Part shown: positions 43,632 to 52,432 of the stretch, piece after piece
Layout: each line of letters starts with the position of its first letter
Numbering within the stretch: position 1 is the stretch's first letter
Source of the DNA: Planctomycetota bacterium
GTDB taxonomy: Bacteria; Planctomycetota; Phycisphaerae; UBA1845; PWPN01
DNA: 64,000 bases
Reading direction: 5' to 3'
Assembly: GCA_022711465.1 (NCBI GenBank)
Contig: JAKLEZ010000006.1
Location: 124,001-188,000, forward strand
Notes under the pieces: generated by a model
What the model saw: only the letters and a program-made list of their open reading frames with translations
Database searches by the model: none
What the model was told of the DNA's origin: nothing
Translations under genes and position numbers: made by a program

Positions 43632-45329
43632 TCAGCTTGACGTCTGCCTCGTGTTTGCCTTCATCAGAGCCAACAACTCGGTATAGCCCTTCACATTGAG
43701 GACCTTGTCGCGCATGTGAACGTCGCGGAACATGCCGGCGATGTCGGCCAGGATTTCAAGTTGGGCTCCGTCGTCGTGCTGGGGGGTGAGGATCAGGAAG
43801 ATGAACTGGGCGGGTTCGCCGTCCGGGGCATTGAAGTCGATTCCATCTCTCGAGATTCCGGCGGCCACGAGCGGCGCGGCCAGCTGCTCGATGCGGGCGT
43901 GGGGAACGGCGACGCCGCTCCCCATGCCGGTTGGCATGGTGCGCTCCCGATCGAGGACCGCCTGCTCGATCTGGTCCTGGGCCAAGCCGTACAGTGAAGA
44001 GGCCGCCTGGGTCAGCACCCGGATCGCCTCCTCGCGACCGCGGGCGGGAATGGGATTGAGGAACATCCTCGCGTGCATGAAGCCCGCCAGGCGCCGCGGT
44101 TTCTTCAGTTTGAGCAGCCGTTGCATGGCCGGACCGGTCATCATCGTTGTCACCAGGGCCATCACCACCAGGGCAACGAACATCCGCTCATCGATGACGC
44201 CATACTGGCGGGCGAGTAATCCGAGCACAAGCTGCATGGCCCCGCGAGCGTTCATGCCGAAACCCAGGGCCCATGATTCGCGCGACGACATGCCGCACAG
44301 CCATCCGCCCAGCCCGCAGCCGGCGATCTTCCCCACGCAGGCCAGGACCAGGACAAGGAGTACCAAGACGACGTCGAAGCGGGCAACGAAGTTGATGTTC
44401 AGGCCGATGCTCGCGAAGAACAGCGGCGCGAAGATGAATGAGACGAAATCACTGATGATCGTTCGGGTATGCTCGCGAAGATGAGGCGAGTCGCCGATAG
44501 CCACCCCTGCCAGGAACGCCCCGAAGACCGCGTGAACACCGATCCACTCGGTGAACGCCGCGCTGAACAAGGCAATGGCCAAGGCGAAACCCAGGACGCC
44601 ACCCGGCCAGGAGGTGTGAGCCTGGATCCAGGGCAGGGAACGGTGGATGAGGGCGCGCCCGGCAGTCAGCATCAGGGCGGTGAACCCCAGGGTCAATGCG
44701 ATCGTATAGCCGACACCGAGCCCATGGCCGGTGGGCGTACCCAGCAGGCTGAGAATAACCGCGAACACCACCCAGCCAACCAAATCGTTGAGCACGGCGG
44801 CGGCGACGATGACCATGCCCAGGTCGCTGCGGTAGAGACTGAGATCCATGAGCGTGCGGGCGATGACCGGCAGGGCGGAGATGGACAGGGCCGTCGCGAA
44901 GAAGAGGGCGAAGATCCGCCCGTCGCCGTGCTCTCCCCTGCCCAGCCAACTCGGCAGGCACCACGCAGCGATCAGACCCAGGGCGAACGGGACGACCGTC
45001 CCGGCGGTGCCCACCCACAAGACGGCTCTGCCCTGTCGCCAGACGGTCGAGAGATCCACTTCGATGCCCGCGACCAGGAGAAACAGGGTGATGGCCAGAG
45101 TGGTCAGGCCGTTCAACGCCACGGCGCCGCTGCCGGTCGAGGGGAACAAGAACGCGGTGAACGACGGAGCCAGCCAGCCCAGCACCGTCGGTCCCAGGAG
45201 CACGCCAGCCAGGATCTCGCCCAGGACCGCCGGCTGGTTGAGCCGCCGGGCCAGCTCACCCAGGACCAGGGCTGTCGCCAGAAGCGTGCCCAGGCCCAAG
45301 AACAAGACCATGATCTGTTGGGCATCCAT
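43632..45329 (-). CDS. Cation:proton antiporter (CPA2/Kef type) fused to PTS EIIA domain
   Basis: The product has 565 residues. Residues of about 5-395 form a Na+/H+ exchanger domain with some twelve helices; GEILAGVLLGPTVLGW, FLLVAGIEVDLS, AAVLNDLVGWVVF (the Asn-Asp exchange site) and FASIGLNINF are typical. Residues of about 415-560 are a PTS EIIA type-2 (PtsN-like) domain, with the phosphorylatable His477 in GVAVPHARIEQ. EIIA domains sense the PEP-dependent phosphorylation state, so ion transport may be coupled to carbon or nitrogen status. It is probably co-transcribed with the Nif3 gene. Confidence 0.93.
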   Translation of the reverse strand: MDAQQIMVLFLGLGTLLATALVLGELARRLNQPAVLGEILAGVLLGPTVLGWLAPSFTAFLFPSTGSGAVALNGLTTLAITLFLLVAGIEVDLSTVWRQGRAVLWVGTAGTVVPFALGLIAAWCLPSWLGRGEHGDGRIFALFFATALSISALPVIARTLMDLSLYRSDLGMVIVAAAVLNDLVGWVVFAVILSLLGTPTGHGLGVGYTIALTLGFTALMLTAGRALIHRSLPWIQAHTSWPGGVLGFALAIALFSAAFTEWIGVHAVFGAFLAGVAIGDSPHLREHTRTIISDFVSFIFAPLFFASIGLNINFVARFDVVLVLLVLVLACVGKIAGCGLGGWLCGMSSRESWALGFGMNARGAMQLVLGLLARQYGVIDERMFVALVVMALVTTMMTGPAMQRLLKLKKPRRLAGFMHARMFLNPIPARGREEAIRVLTQAASSLYGLAQDQIEQAVLDRERTMPTGMGSGVAVPHARIEQLAAPLVAAGISRDGIDFNAPDGEPAQFIFLILTPQHDDGAQLEILADIAGMFRDVHMRDKVLNVKGYTELLALMKANTRQTSS

Positions 45330-45534
45330 GGCGGAACATTACCCGCGCGAAGCGGTGACGCCAAGACTCCCGCCAGCGGCGGCGGAGCGGTCTCGGAAAC
45401 GGGGCGATATCGCCGCACCAAGGTGGCTGGAACGGCTGATGCGAGAACCGTACATGAACTGACAGGCCTGCGTCAGGCCCTGGACGTTGCCATCGGTGTT
45501 GACCATTCGCTCCGGCCGTACTACACATGGCCGC

Positions 45535-46197
45535 ATGCCAAACGAAGCCACCCGGACGAGTTCCGGCTCTACGCCGCGGGCGGCAGCGGTGCTGTTCGAT
45601 CTGGACGGGACGCTGACCCGGCCCTATTTCGACTTTGCCGCCATCCGGGCGGAGATCGGTCTGGCGCCCGAGTCTCGGTTGCCCATCCTGGAGTCCATTG
45701 AGTTAATGGAGCCGCTCCAGCGCAAGCAGGCCGAGGAGATCCTCCTGCGGCGCGAACGGGAGGCGGCCTTGGCCAGCGAGCTCTGGGACGATGCCCATGC
45801 GGTTCTGGCCGCCCTCCGAACGGCCGGCCTGATTCTGGGGCTCATGACCCGGAACAGCCGGGTGTCGGCCGAGACGGTCATTGCCAAGCACGGGCTGAAG
45901 TTGGACCGGGTCCATACCCGAGAAGATGGACCGGTCAAGCCGTCCCCCGAGCCGGTCTTGGCCCTATGCGCGCAGTTAGGGGTGGCCCCGGTCGCGGTCT
46001 GGGTCGTGGGTGACTACCTGTTCGACATCCAGAGTGGCCAAGCGGCCGGGGCGACCACCGCCCTGATGATCGGGGACGCCGCAGTACCTGACTACGCCGA
46101 CCAGGCGAACCATGTGATCCGCCGCCTGGGCGAGCTGCCGGCCCTGCTGGGGCTGGGGGCCCGGCTGCCGCGAACCTCCGCGCCGGGACTCCCGTAG
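45535..46197 (+). CDS. HAD-family hydrolase (phosphoglycolate phosphatase-like)
   Basis: The product has 220 residues from the ATG at 45535 (an upstream start at 45487 is also open). Motif I is VLFDLDGTLTRPYFD with the nucleophile Asp; motif II lies in LGLMTRNS, Lys in GPVKPSPEPV, and motif IV in VVGDYLFDIQSG. A helical cap lies between motifs I and II. Substrate is unknown; phosphoglycolate or sugar phosphates are usual. It directly precedes the Bat-like operon with 17 bp between, so may be read through with it. Confidence 0.88.
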   Translation: MPNEATRTSSGSTPRAAAVLFDLDGTLTRPYFDFAAIRAEIGLAPESRLPILESIELMEPLQRKQAEEILLRREREAALASELWDDAHAVLAALRTAGLILGLMTRNSRVSAETVIAKHGLKLDRVHTREDGPVKPSPEPVLALCAQLGVAPVAVWVVGDYLFDIQSGQAAGATTALMIGDAAVPDYADQANHVIRRLGELPALLGLGARLPRTSAPGLP

Positions 46198-46214
46198 TGT
46201 ATACTTGGCAGGCC

Positions 46215-47246
46215 ATGACAGACGTCAAGTTCAATAGCCTGGGGTACTTGCACCTGTTCTGGGTCGTCCTCGCCCTGGGGGGCGTGGTCGCCTACGGTTT
46301 CGCGCGAAAGAACCGATTGCTGCGGCGGCTGGCCACTCCGCATCTGCTGGCGAGTCTGGCCGGGCAAGTCAGCCGCAAGCGGCAATGGGCCAAAGCGGGA
46401 CTGGTCCTGGCCGCCATGGCCACCCTGGTGCCGGCCATCAGTGATCCTCGGTGGGGGGTTTATTACGAGGACTTGCCCCGACGGGGGATCGACATCATCT
46501 TCGTTCTCGACGTTTCCCGGTCTATGCTGGCCAGCGATCTGCCCCCCAGTCGCCTGGAACGAGCCAAGCAGAGCATCGGCGATGTGCTGGATGCGGCCGT
46601 CGGCGACCGGGTGGGGCTGGTCACCTTCGCCGGGACACCCGTTCTGAAGTGTCCGCTGACGGTCAATTACGGAGCCTTCCGCATGCTCCTCGACGAAGTC
46701 GGGGTACGCAGTTCGCCGCGCGGCGGCACACTGATTGGCGATGCCGTCCGGCTGGCGGCCAAGTCGTTCGTCGATCCGATGAAGAAACACAAGGCCATCG
46801 TGGTTCTCACCGACGGTGATGACCAGGAGAGCTACCCGGTCAAAGCCGCGGAAGAGGCCTACGCCGAGAGCGGGATCCAGGTCTTCACGGTCGGGCTGGG
46901 CGACGAGGGCGAGGGTGCCCGCGTGCCGGCCAAAGAGGCTCAGGCGGGCGTCTTCATGCAGTATGACGGCCGCGAGGTCTGGTCGAAGATGAATCCGGCG
47001 GTTCTGCGAGAGATGGCCATGAAGGGCGGCGGGGCATACATTCCCGCGGGCACCAAGAGTATCGATCTCGGCCAGGTGCTCTACGAGGAGCGTATCGCCA
47101 AGGCGGAGCAGCGCGAGTTCGAGACCAGTCGGATCGAGCAGCGGAAAGTCCAGTTCCAATGGTTCGCGGGCCTCGCTCTGCTGCTGTTGCTGATCGAGAC
47201 GTTCATGACGGACCGCAGAGTGGTGGAGGCGGATTCAGTTGCGTAG
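46215..47246 (+). CDS. VWA-domain membrane protein (BatA/BatB-like)
   Basis: The 343-residue product has two N-terminal helices (about 10-27 and 60-76) and one at the C-terminus (about 318-335), framing a von Willebrand A domain. The metal-ion-dependent adhesion site is intact: Asp99-x-Ser101-x-Ser103 in VLDVSRSM, the Thr in FAGTPVLKCPLT, and LTDGDDQE. Order and spacing with the TPR, BatD and TPR-SH3 genes identify it as the Bat VWA subunit. Bat proteins are exposed in the periplasm and have been linked to stress tolerance; the mechanism is unclear. TATACT at 46199-46204 might be an internal promoter. Confidence 0.92.
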   Translation: MTDVKFNSLGYLHLFWVVLALGGVVAYGFARKNRLLRRLATPHLLASLAGQVSRKRQWAKAGLVLAAMATLVPAISDPRWGVYYEDLPRRGIDIIFVLDVSRSMLASDLPPSRLERAKQSIGDVLDAAVGDRVGLVTFAGTPVLKCPLTVNYGAFRMLLDEVGVRSSPRGGTLIGDAVRLAAKSFVDPMKKHKAIVVLTDGDDQESYPVKAAEEAYAESGIQVFTVGLGDEGEGARVPAKEAQAGVFMQYDGREVWSKMNPAVLREMAMKGGGAYIPAGTKSIDLGQVLYEERIAKAEQREFETSRIEQRKVQFQWFAGLALLLLLIETFMTDRRVVEADSVA

Positions 47247-48210
47247 GTGGGCAGTGACAGGCGGGCGACGTCTCCGGGCCGCCGGCGGCCGGCGGGTCTG
47301 GTGCGCGCCCACACTGCTGGCCCTGGGGGTGTCGATGGGCCTCGCTCAGGCCGTACTGGCCGCCGACCCGCCCCCGCACGAACTGGTTGCGGAAGGCAAC
47401 AAGGCCCTGGCCGATGGCGACGGCGCCAAGGCGATGGAGCTTTACGACAAGGCCGCGGCCCAGGCCCAGGACTCCCCGGAGATCGCCTACAACCAGGGCG
47501 TGGTCTACTATCGCGGGAGCGACTACGACAAGGCTGCGGAGCGATTCAGCAAGGCGCTGTCCACTTCGGACGCCGGGCTGGATGCCCGCGCTCGGTTCAA
47601 TCTCGGCAACTGTGCGTACGCTTCGGCTCTCAAGGTGAAGGACAAGCCCGAGGAGGCGATCGAGAAGCTCAAGAAGGCCAGCGACTTCTTCCAGGATGTC
47701 CTGGAAAGCCACCCGGACGACAAGGACGCCCGGGGCAACCTGGAGCGAGCCCAACTGCTCATCAGGCAATTGAAGGAACAGAAGCCGCCGGAGAGCCAGC
47801 CGCAGAGTCAACCGTCCTCGCAGCCGACCAGCCGACCGCAGAGTCAACCCCAGTCGCAACCCGCCAGCCGGCCGGAAAGCCAGCCTTCCCAGCAGGACCA
47901 GGAAGAACAGGGCCAGAAGCAGGGCCAGCAACAGCAGGGAGAGGACAGAAACGGAGAGGCGCAGCAAGGCGGTCAGGAGGAGGAGGGAAAGAAGAAGGAT
48001 GCTCAACAGGCCCAGGCAGACAAGAAGGACGGCAACCAGAATGAAGAGAAGCAGGAACAGGCCCGGGCGCTACCCGCGACTCAACAGGCCATGAGTAAGG
48101 AAGAGGCCCAGCGACTGCTTCAGCTGATCCGCGACAAGCAGCGGCAGCGCATGGAGGCGTTGGAGCGGCAATCGCAAGGGCCGATGCAGCCGGTGGAGAA
48201 GGACTGGTGA
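47239..48210 (+). CDS. TPR protein with Gln/Pro/Ser-rich tail (BatC-like)
   Basis: The product has 323 residues, probably from a TTG at 47239 that overlaps the VWA gene by 8 bp; GGAGG lies upstream. A signal peptide (to about 41) is followed by three TPR-like units: ELVAEGNKALADGDGAKAMELY, IAYNQGVVYYRGSDYDKAAERF and ARFNLGNCAYASAL. Residues of about 180-280 are low complexity (SQPxSQP repeats, then Gln/Glu/Lys runs) and the end is a charged helix. This matches BatC of Bat operons, where a periplasmic TPR protein goes with a VWA protein. GTG codons just downstream are alternative starts. Confidence 0.85.
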   Translation: MRRWAVTGGRRLRAAGGRRVWCAPTLLALGVSMGLAQAVLAADPPPHELVAEGNKALADGDGAKAMELYDKAAAQAQDSPEIAYNQGVVYYRGSDYDKAAERFSKALSTSDAGLDARARFNLGNCAYASALKVKDKPEEAIEKLKKASDFFQDVLESHPDDKDARGNLERAQLLIRQLKEQKPPESQPQSQPSSQPTSRPQSQPQSQPASRPESQPSQQDQEEQGQKQGQQQQGEDRNGEAQQGGQEEEGKKKDAQQAQADKKDGNQNEEKQEQARALPATQQAMSKEEAQRLLQLIRDKQRQRMEALERQSQGPMQPVEKDW

Positions 48211-48299
48211 GCGACAGCGGCGGGCTGAAACAGCAAGCCTGGCGAGGCAGCGGGCTTCTGAAGGTTGGCCCGGGGAGCCTGCCCCCCGAAGGATCCAGA

Positions 48300-50126
48300 A
48301 TGAGTACTCGCGTTCTCGCGCTGGTCTTCACGGCTTTGACGGGCTGGACGCTGGCGGCCGGCTCGGCACCTGGTGCCCAGGTCGGCATTGAAGTCTCCGC
48401 CAAAGAGACCCATGTGGGCGTTCCCGTTGTGGTGCGGATCACGATCAGCGACTGCAAACATGAACCGCCGGCGCCGGTGTTCCCGGAGATCACCGGCGTC
48501 GAGATCCGCTCCGACGGGATTCCCTCGCGCAGCTCGCGAATGACGGTCATCAACGGGAGGATGAACCAGCAGGTCTCGCTGACCTATGACTACCAGCTCG
48601 TTCCTACCGCGGACGGCAGCTTCACGATTCCTTCCCTCCAGATCGAGGTTGATGGCCGCAAGTTCAGGACCGAGCCGCAGACCGTGGTGGTCACGAAATC
48701 GGAGACCGGAGATCTGCTTTTTGCGGATGTCAAGGGCGGCCGCGACAAGATCTACCTCGGCGAGTCAGTGGACATCACGCTGCAGATCTGGATCAGGCCG
48801 TATCACGATCGCAACTTCTCGGTGAAGCTGAGCGAGGCCAACATGTGGGGCCTGATCGACAACGCCAGCCGATGGGGGCCGTTCCTCGAGCCTCTCCAGC
48901 AGATGCTGCGCACCCGCCAGCGACCTGCCGGACGGGAGGTTCTGCGGACGGACACAGCGGGCAGCTCGAGGTCGTACTACCTCTACGAATTGACCACGAC
49001 GATATGCCCCGACCGACCCGGCAAGCTCGCGCTCGACGACGTCAACGTGGTGGTATCCTATCCCGTTCGCCTGGGCAGGGACCAGAGTCTGTTTTCCATG
49101 GGCGAGCTGAGGATCGGGCAATCCCGCCCGCTCTCGGCCAAGCCAACCGTCGCCCCGATCGAAGTCAAACCGGTTCCCACCGAGGGCCAACCGCGATACT
49201 ACCGGGGCGCTGTCGGACAGTTCACCATCCAGGCCGCAGCCAAGCCGACCGAGGTCACCGTCGGCGAGCCGATCACGCTGAATCTCACCATCAGCGGCAA
49301 CGGCCGGATGGAAGTCGTGCCGCCTCCGCCGCTCCCCGAGATCGAGGAACTGGCCCGCGATTTCAAGGTGCCTAACGATCCGCTCACCGGCACCGTGCAA
49401 CAGGACGCCAAGACATTCACCCAGAGCATCCGGGCCAAGACCGACCAGGTCAAGGTAATTCCGCCGATCCCCTTCTCTTACTTCGATCCGCGGGCCGAGA
49501 AGTTCGTGACGGTGAACACGAGGCCGATCCCGCTGAGCGTCAAGGCGACAGAGAAGCTGTCGGCCGCGCAAGTGGTGGATTCAGCGACCGGCCAGGTACG
49601 CACGACGCGTTCGCTGACCGAAGTCTCCAGCGGCATCCTGGCGAACTACAATGGAGCCGATGAGATCCTCGGCCAACAGGCGTTCTCGCCCGGCTGGCCG
49701 GCGGCGATGGCGATGGGGCTTCCGCCCGTTGCCGCCCTGGTCAACTGGCTGGTACATCGGCGGCGGCATCGATTGAGAACCGACGTCGGATTCGCTCGCC
49801 GTCGCTCGGCCCGCAAGAAGGCTCAGAACACGATCCATGCCGCTTCCCAGATGACCGAAGCCGAGCTGGCGGCAGCCGTTTCGACGGCGATCGGCGGGTA
49901 TGTGGCCGACCGATGCAACCTGCCCACGGGCGGTCTGACCCGTTCGGCGGTCACCGAGCACTTGACCGATCGGCGGGTGCCGGCGGCGGTAGTCGAGGAG
50001 GTCGATCGTTTGCTCGAGCAATGCGAGGGTCTTCGCTATGCGGCCGCCGGCGGGGCCTGCCGGGATGGGCTGGTGCAGGCAGCCATGGCGGCCATCGAGC
50101 GGCTGGAGGGGGAGCGGTTCGGATGA
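48300..50126 (+). CDS. BatD-like oxygen-tolerance protein
   Basis: The product has 608 residues from the ATG at 48300, which opens a signal peptide after GAAGGA; an upstream GTG at 48207 overlaps the previous stop as GTGA and would add 31 residues. The protein is beta-rich: QVGIEVSAKETHVGVPVVVRI, VSLTYDYQLVPTADGSFTIPSLQIEVDG and YLGESVDITLQI form repeated Ig-like domains typical of BatD. One C-terminal helix (about 485-505) precedes a cytoplasmic helical tail. It is translationally coupled to the next gene by a 4-bp ATGA overlap. Confidence 0.88.
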   Translation: MSTRVLALVFTALTGWTLAAGSAPGAQVGIEVSAKETHVGVPVVVRITISDCKHEPPAPVFPEITGVEIRSDGIPSRSSRMTVINGRMNQQVSLTYDYQLVPTADGSFTIPSLQIEVDGRKFRTEPQTVVVTKSETGDLLFADVKGGRDKIYLGESVDITLQIWIRPYHDRNFSVKLSEANMWGLIDNASRWGPFLEPLQQMLRTRQRPAGREVLRTDTAGSSRSYYLYELTTTICPDRPGKLALDDVNVVVSYPVRLGRDQSLFSMGELRIGQSRPLSAKPTVAPIEVKPVPTEGQPRYYRGAVGQFTIQAAAKPTEVTVGEPITLNLTISGNGRMEVVPPPPLPEIEELARDFKVPNDPLTGTVQQDAKTFTQSIRAKTDQVKVIPPIPFSYFDPRAEKFVTVNTRPIPLSVKATEKLSAAQVVDSATGQVRTTRSLTEVSSGILANYNGADEILGQQAFSPGWPAAMAMGLPPVAALVNWLVHRRRHRLRTDVGFARRRSARKKAQNTIHAASQMTEAELAAAVSTAIGGYVADRCNLPTGGLTRSAVTEHLTDRRVPAAVVEEVDRLLEQCEGLRYAAAGGACRDGLVQAAMAAIERLEGERFG

Positions 50127-50980
50127 GGCATCGCCGAACAGTCTGGGAGGGCGGACCGCTCAAACGCGGGCCAGCGCCTGCGATACTGAAGACGATGTAC
50201 GTTCTGACGATTCTGGCCGCAGCTCCGGTGACGGCCGGCGAGCTGACCCGGGCCCAGCAGGCCGAGATCCTGGACGAAGCCACCCGGGCGTTCGACCGCG
50301 GCGCCGAGGTCCGTGGCTCGAACTCTGCGGATGCGACCGCGGCCTTTCGCGAGGCGGCTGTTCGCTTCCAGCTCCTGGTCGATGCTGGCGTGCGCAACGG
50401 CAGACTCTACTACAACCTCGGCAACGCCTGCTTCGAGAGCGGGCAGATCGGTCGAGCGATTCTGAACTACCGTCGGGCGAAGAAGCTCATCCCCGGCGAC
50501 GGGCGACTCGAACACAACCTCCAGTATGCCCGCTCGCTCCGGCGGAACCAGATCGAGGTCGCCGGCCAGCGCGCCTTTCTGCAGACCCTGTTCTTCTGGC
50601 ATTACGGTTCGTCGCTCGGCTCGCGCTACCGGGTCGGCCTGGCATTCTACGTCCTCTTCTGGCTCATGGTGCTGGCTCGTCCCTACCTGACCGGATTGCC
50701 CTGGCGGTATGCCCTGGTGCCTGTCGCCGCCATCTGGCTGGTCCTGGGTGTCTCCGTCGGCGCCGATTTGCTTAGCCCTCAGCGGGCCGAGGGCGTTATC
50801 CTGGTCGACAACGTCGTGGTGCGAAAAGGCAACGGCGAGCGGTTCGACCCGCAGTTCAAGCAACCCCTCTGCGAGGGCCTGGAGTTCGTCCTGCTCGAGC
50901 AGCGCCGCGACTGGTGGTGTATCGAGCTGCCCGACGGCAAGAGCGGCTGGATCCGGGCTGATCAGGCGGAACTGCTCTAG
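50123..50980 (+). CDS. TPR and SH3-domain membrane protein (BatE-like)
   Basis: The product has 285 residues from the ATG at 50123, overlapping the BatD stop by 4 bp. After an N-terminal hydrophobic segment (about 24-39), a TPR region includes RLYYNLGNACFESGQIGRAILNYRRAKKL, followed by two membrane helices (about 170-187 and 194-214) and a C-terminal SH3-like domain (VVRKGNGERF, ELPDGKSGWIRAD). This layout is that of BatE. It ends the Bat-type operon; a hairpin follows the stop. Confidence 0.88.
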   Translation: MRHRRTVWEGGPLKRGPAPAILKTMYVLTILAAAPVTAGELTRAQQAEILDEATRAFDRGAEVRGSNSADATAAFREAAVRFQLLVDAGVRNGRLYYNLGNACFESGQIGRAILNYRRAKKLIPGDGRLEHNLQYARSLRRNQIEVAGQRAFLQTLFFWHYGSSLGSRYRVGLAFYVLFWLMVLARPYLTGLPWRYALVPVAAIWLVLGVSVGADLLSPQRAEGVILVDNVVVRKGNGERFDPQFKQPLCEGLEFVLLEQRRDWWCIELPDGKSGWIRADQAELL

Positions 50981-50983
50981 GCG

Positions 50984-51003
50984 CCCGCCCCACCGAGGGC
51001 GGG
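50984..51003 (+). terminator. GC hairpin after the Bat operon
   Basis: CCCGCCC (50984-50990) pairs with GGGCGGG (50997-51003) around CACCGA, three bases after the stop. No T tract follows, so efficient intrinsic termination is doubtful. Confidence 0.4.
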
Positions 51004-51069
51004 ACGAGCATCCTGCCGGGCAGCCGACAGGCGGAAGACCCACACTGCACCGCAACGGCTTTCGGGCCC

Positions 51070-51098
51070 TTGGTGGGCAACCCGGTTACCGCTATACT
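51070..51098 (+). promoter_or_regulatory. Sigma70-type promoter of the PIN-TRAM gene
   Basis: TTGGTG (51070-51075) and TATACT (51093-51098) are exactly 17 bp apart and lie about 100 bp upstream of the ATG at 51195. Confidence 0.55.
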
Positions 51099-51194
51099 CC
51101 CGTCATCATCACCGGGGCATGGATGCCGCCGGAGGCGTCCCGCGATTGCCGGGACGGTTCGATCCATCTCATCCCGGGTTCGAGGAGTGGCCCA

Positions 51195-52256
51195 ATGCTG
51201 CTCGCCATCCTGAGAGCACTGTTCGTCCTGATCGTGGCCGGCGTGGCGATGAACTACGTCGAGCAGGAAGGCAGCGCCCTGGCCCTGCCGGTTCTCATCG
51301 TCGCCCTGGGGGCGGCCGCGATGGTCATCGGACTCGACGTCTTCATACCGCAGAAGTCCTTGCTGGCGATATCCGGCCTGTTCTTCGGACTGGTGGTCGG
51401 GCTGCTGATCGCGTTCGGCGCGGGCCTGATCATCGACCTGCTGGTAGACGCCTATCAACCCACGCTCGCCGGCGGCCCGCTGGTGAGTACCACCAAGGTA
51501 CTGATCGGCATCGTCACATGCTATCTGGCCGTCAGTTTCATTCTCCAGACCAAGGACGATGTCCGTTTCGTGATCCCCTACGTCGAATTCGCCAAGCAGC
51601 GCAAGGGCCAGCACCCGATCATCCTGGACACCTCGGTCATCATTGACGGGCGGATTGTGGACATCATGAACTCCTGGATCGTGGATGCCCCGGTCATCGT
51701 GCCCCGGTTCGTACTCCATGAACTCCAGGCGGTCGCCGACAGTAGTGACAAACTCAAACGGAACCGCGGCCGGCGCGGACTGGACATTCTCAACAAGCTC
51801 CAGTCCAACGAGAAGCTCGACATCCAGTTCTACGACAGCCGCATGACCCGCGAGGAAGCCAGCGAACCGGTCGACCAGCGGCTGGTCACCCTGGCCCGCA
51901 AGATCGACGGCCGAGTGGTCACCAATGACTACAACCTCAACAAGGTCGCCAAACTCCGCGGGGTGGACGTCATCAACATCAATGACCTGGCCAACGCCCT
52001 CAAGCCGGTATTCCTGCCCGGCGAGGCCATGCAGGTGAAGATCATCAAGCCCGGCGAGGAGGCCGGCCAGGGCGTCGGGTACCTCGAAGACGGCACCATG
52101 GTGGTCGTCGAAGCCGCCCGCGATCGCATCGGCCAGACCGTGCCCATCATGGTCACCTCCGTGCTCCAGACCAGCGCCGGCCGCATGGTCTTCGGGCGGC
52201 CGGAAGGTGCGCCCGGCGACGGTGGTGGAAGACGGCGCGCGGGGCAGAACCTGTAG
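51195..52256 (+). CDS. PIN-TRAM domain membrane protein (YacL-like)
   Basis: The product has 353 residues from the ATG at 51195 (GAGGAG upstream). Four membrane helices occupy about 5-118. A PIN nuclease domain follows with acidic sites Asp145 and Asp151 (ILDTSVIIDGRI), Glu176 (HELQAVAD) and TNDYNLNKVA. A TRAM RNA-binding domain is at about 280-335 (GVGYLEDGTMVVVEAARDRIG). YacL-type proteins are membrane-bound and presumably cut or bind RNA; targets are unknown. The Gly/Arg-rich end may be disordered. Confidence 0.93.
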   Translation: MLLAILRALFVLIVAGVAMNYVEQEGSALALPVLIVALGAAAMVIGLDVFIPQKSLLAISGLFFGLVVGLLIAFGAGLIIDLLVDAYQPTLAGGPLVSTTKVLIGIVTCYLAVSFILQTKDDVRFVIPYVEFAKQRKGQHPIILDTSVIIDGRIVDIMNSWIVDAPVIVPRFVLHELQAVADSSDKLKRNRGRRGLDILNKLQSNEKLDIQFYDSRMTREEASEPVDQRLVTLARKIDGRVVTNDYNLNKVAKLRGVDVININDLANALKPVFLPGEAMQVKIIKPGEEAGQGVGYLEDGTMVVVEAARDRIGQTVPIMVTSVLQTSAGRMVFGRPEGAPGDGGGRRRAGQNL

Positions 52257-52432
52257 AAGACGTCGAGCGTTCGAGAGGGGCGTCGACGCCTGCGGGCCAC
52301 GTCATCGGCGCCGCCGGAAACGGCGAACGGTGACCCGGTCGATCACTCGAATCCAGCCCAACTTCCGCGAGATGGGGGACGCGCAGAATCAGACCCGGCG
52401 CCACCAAAATATTCCAGATACCCGCACGACCA

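Noticed and set aside
47800..48060. Tandem DNA repeat in the BatC-like gene considered as a CRISPR or satellite
   Set aside because: The repeats are codon-level SQP/Gln/Glu low complexity inside a gene, without uniform spacers.
47762..48553. Minus-strand frame opposite the TPR protein tail
   Set aside because: Ser/Pro-rich antisense of the SQP/Gln/Glu low-complexity region; no independent support.
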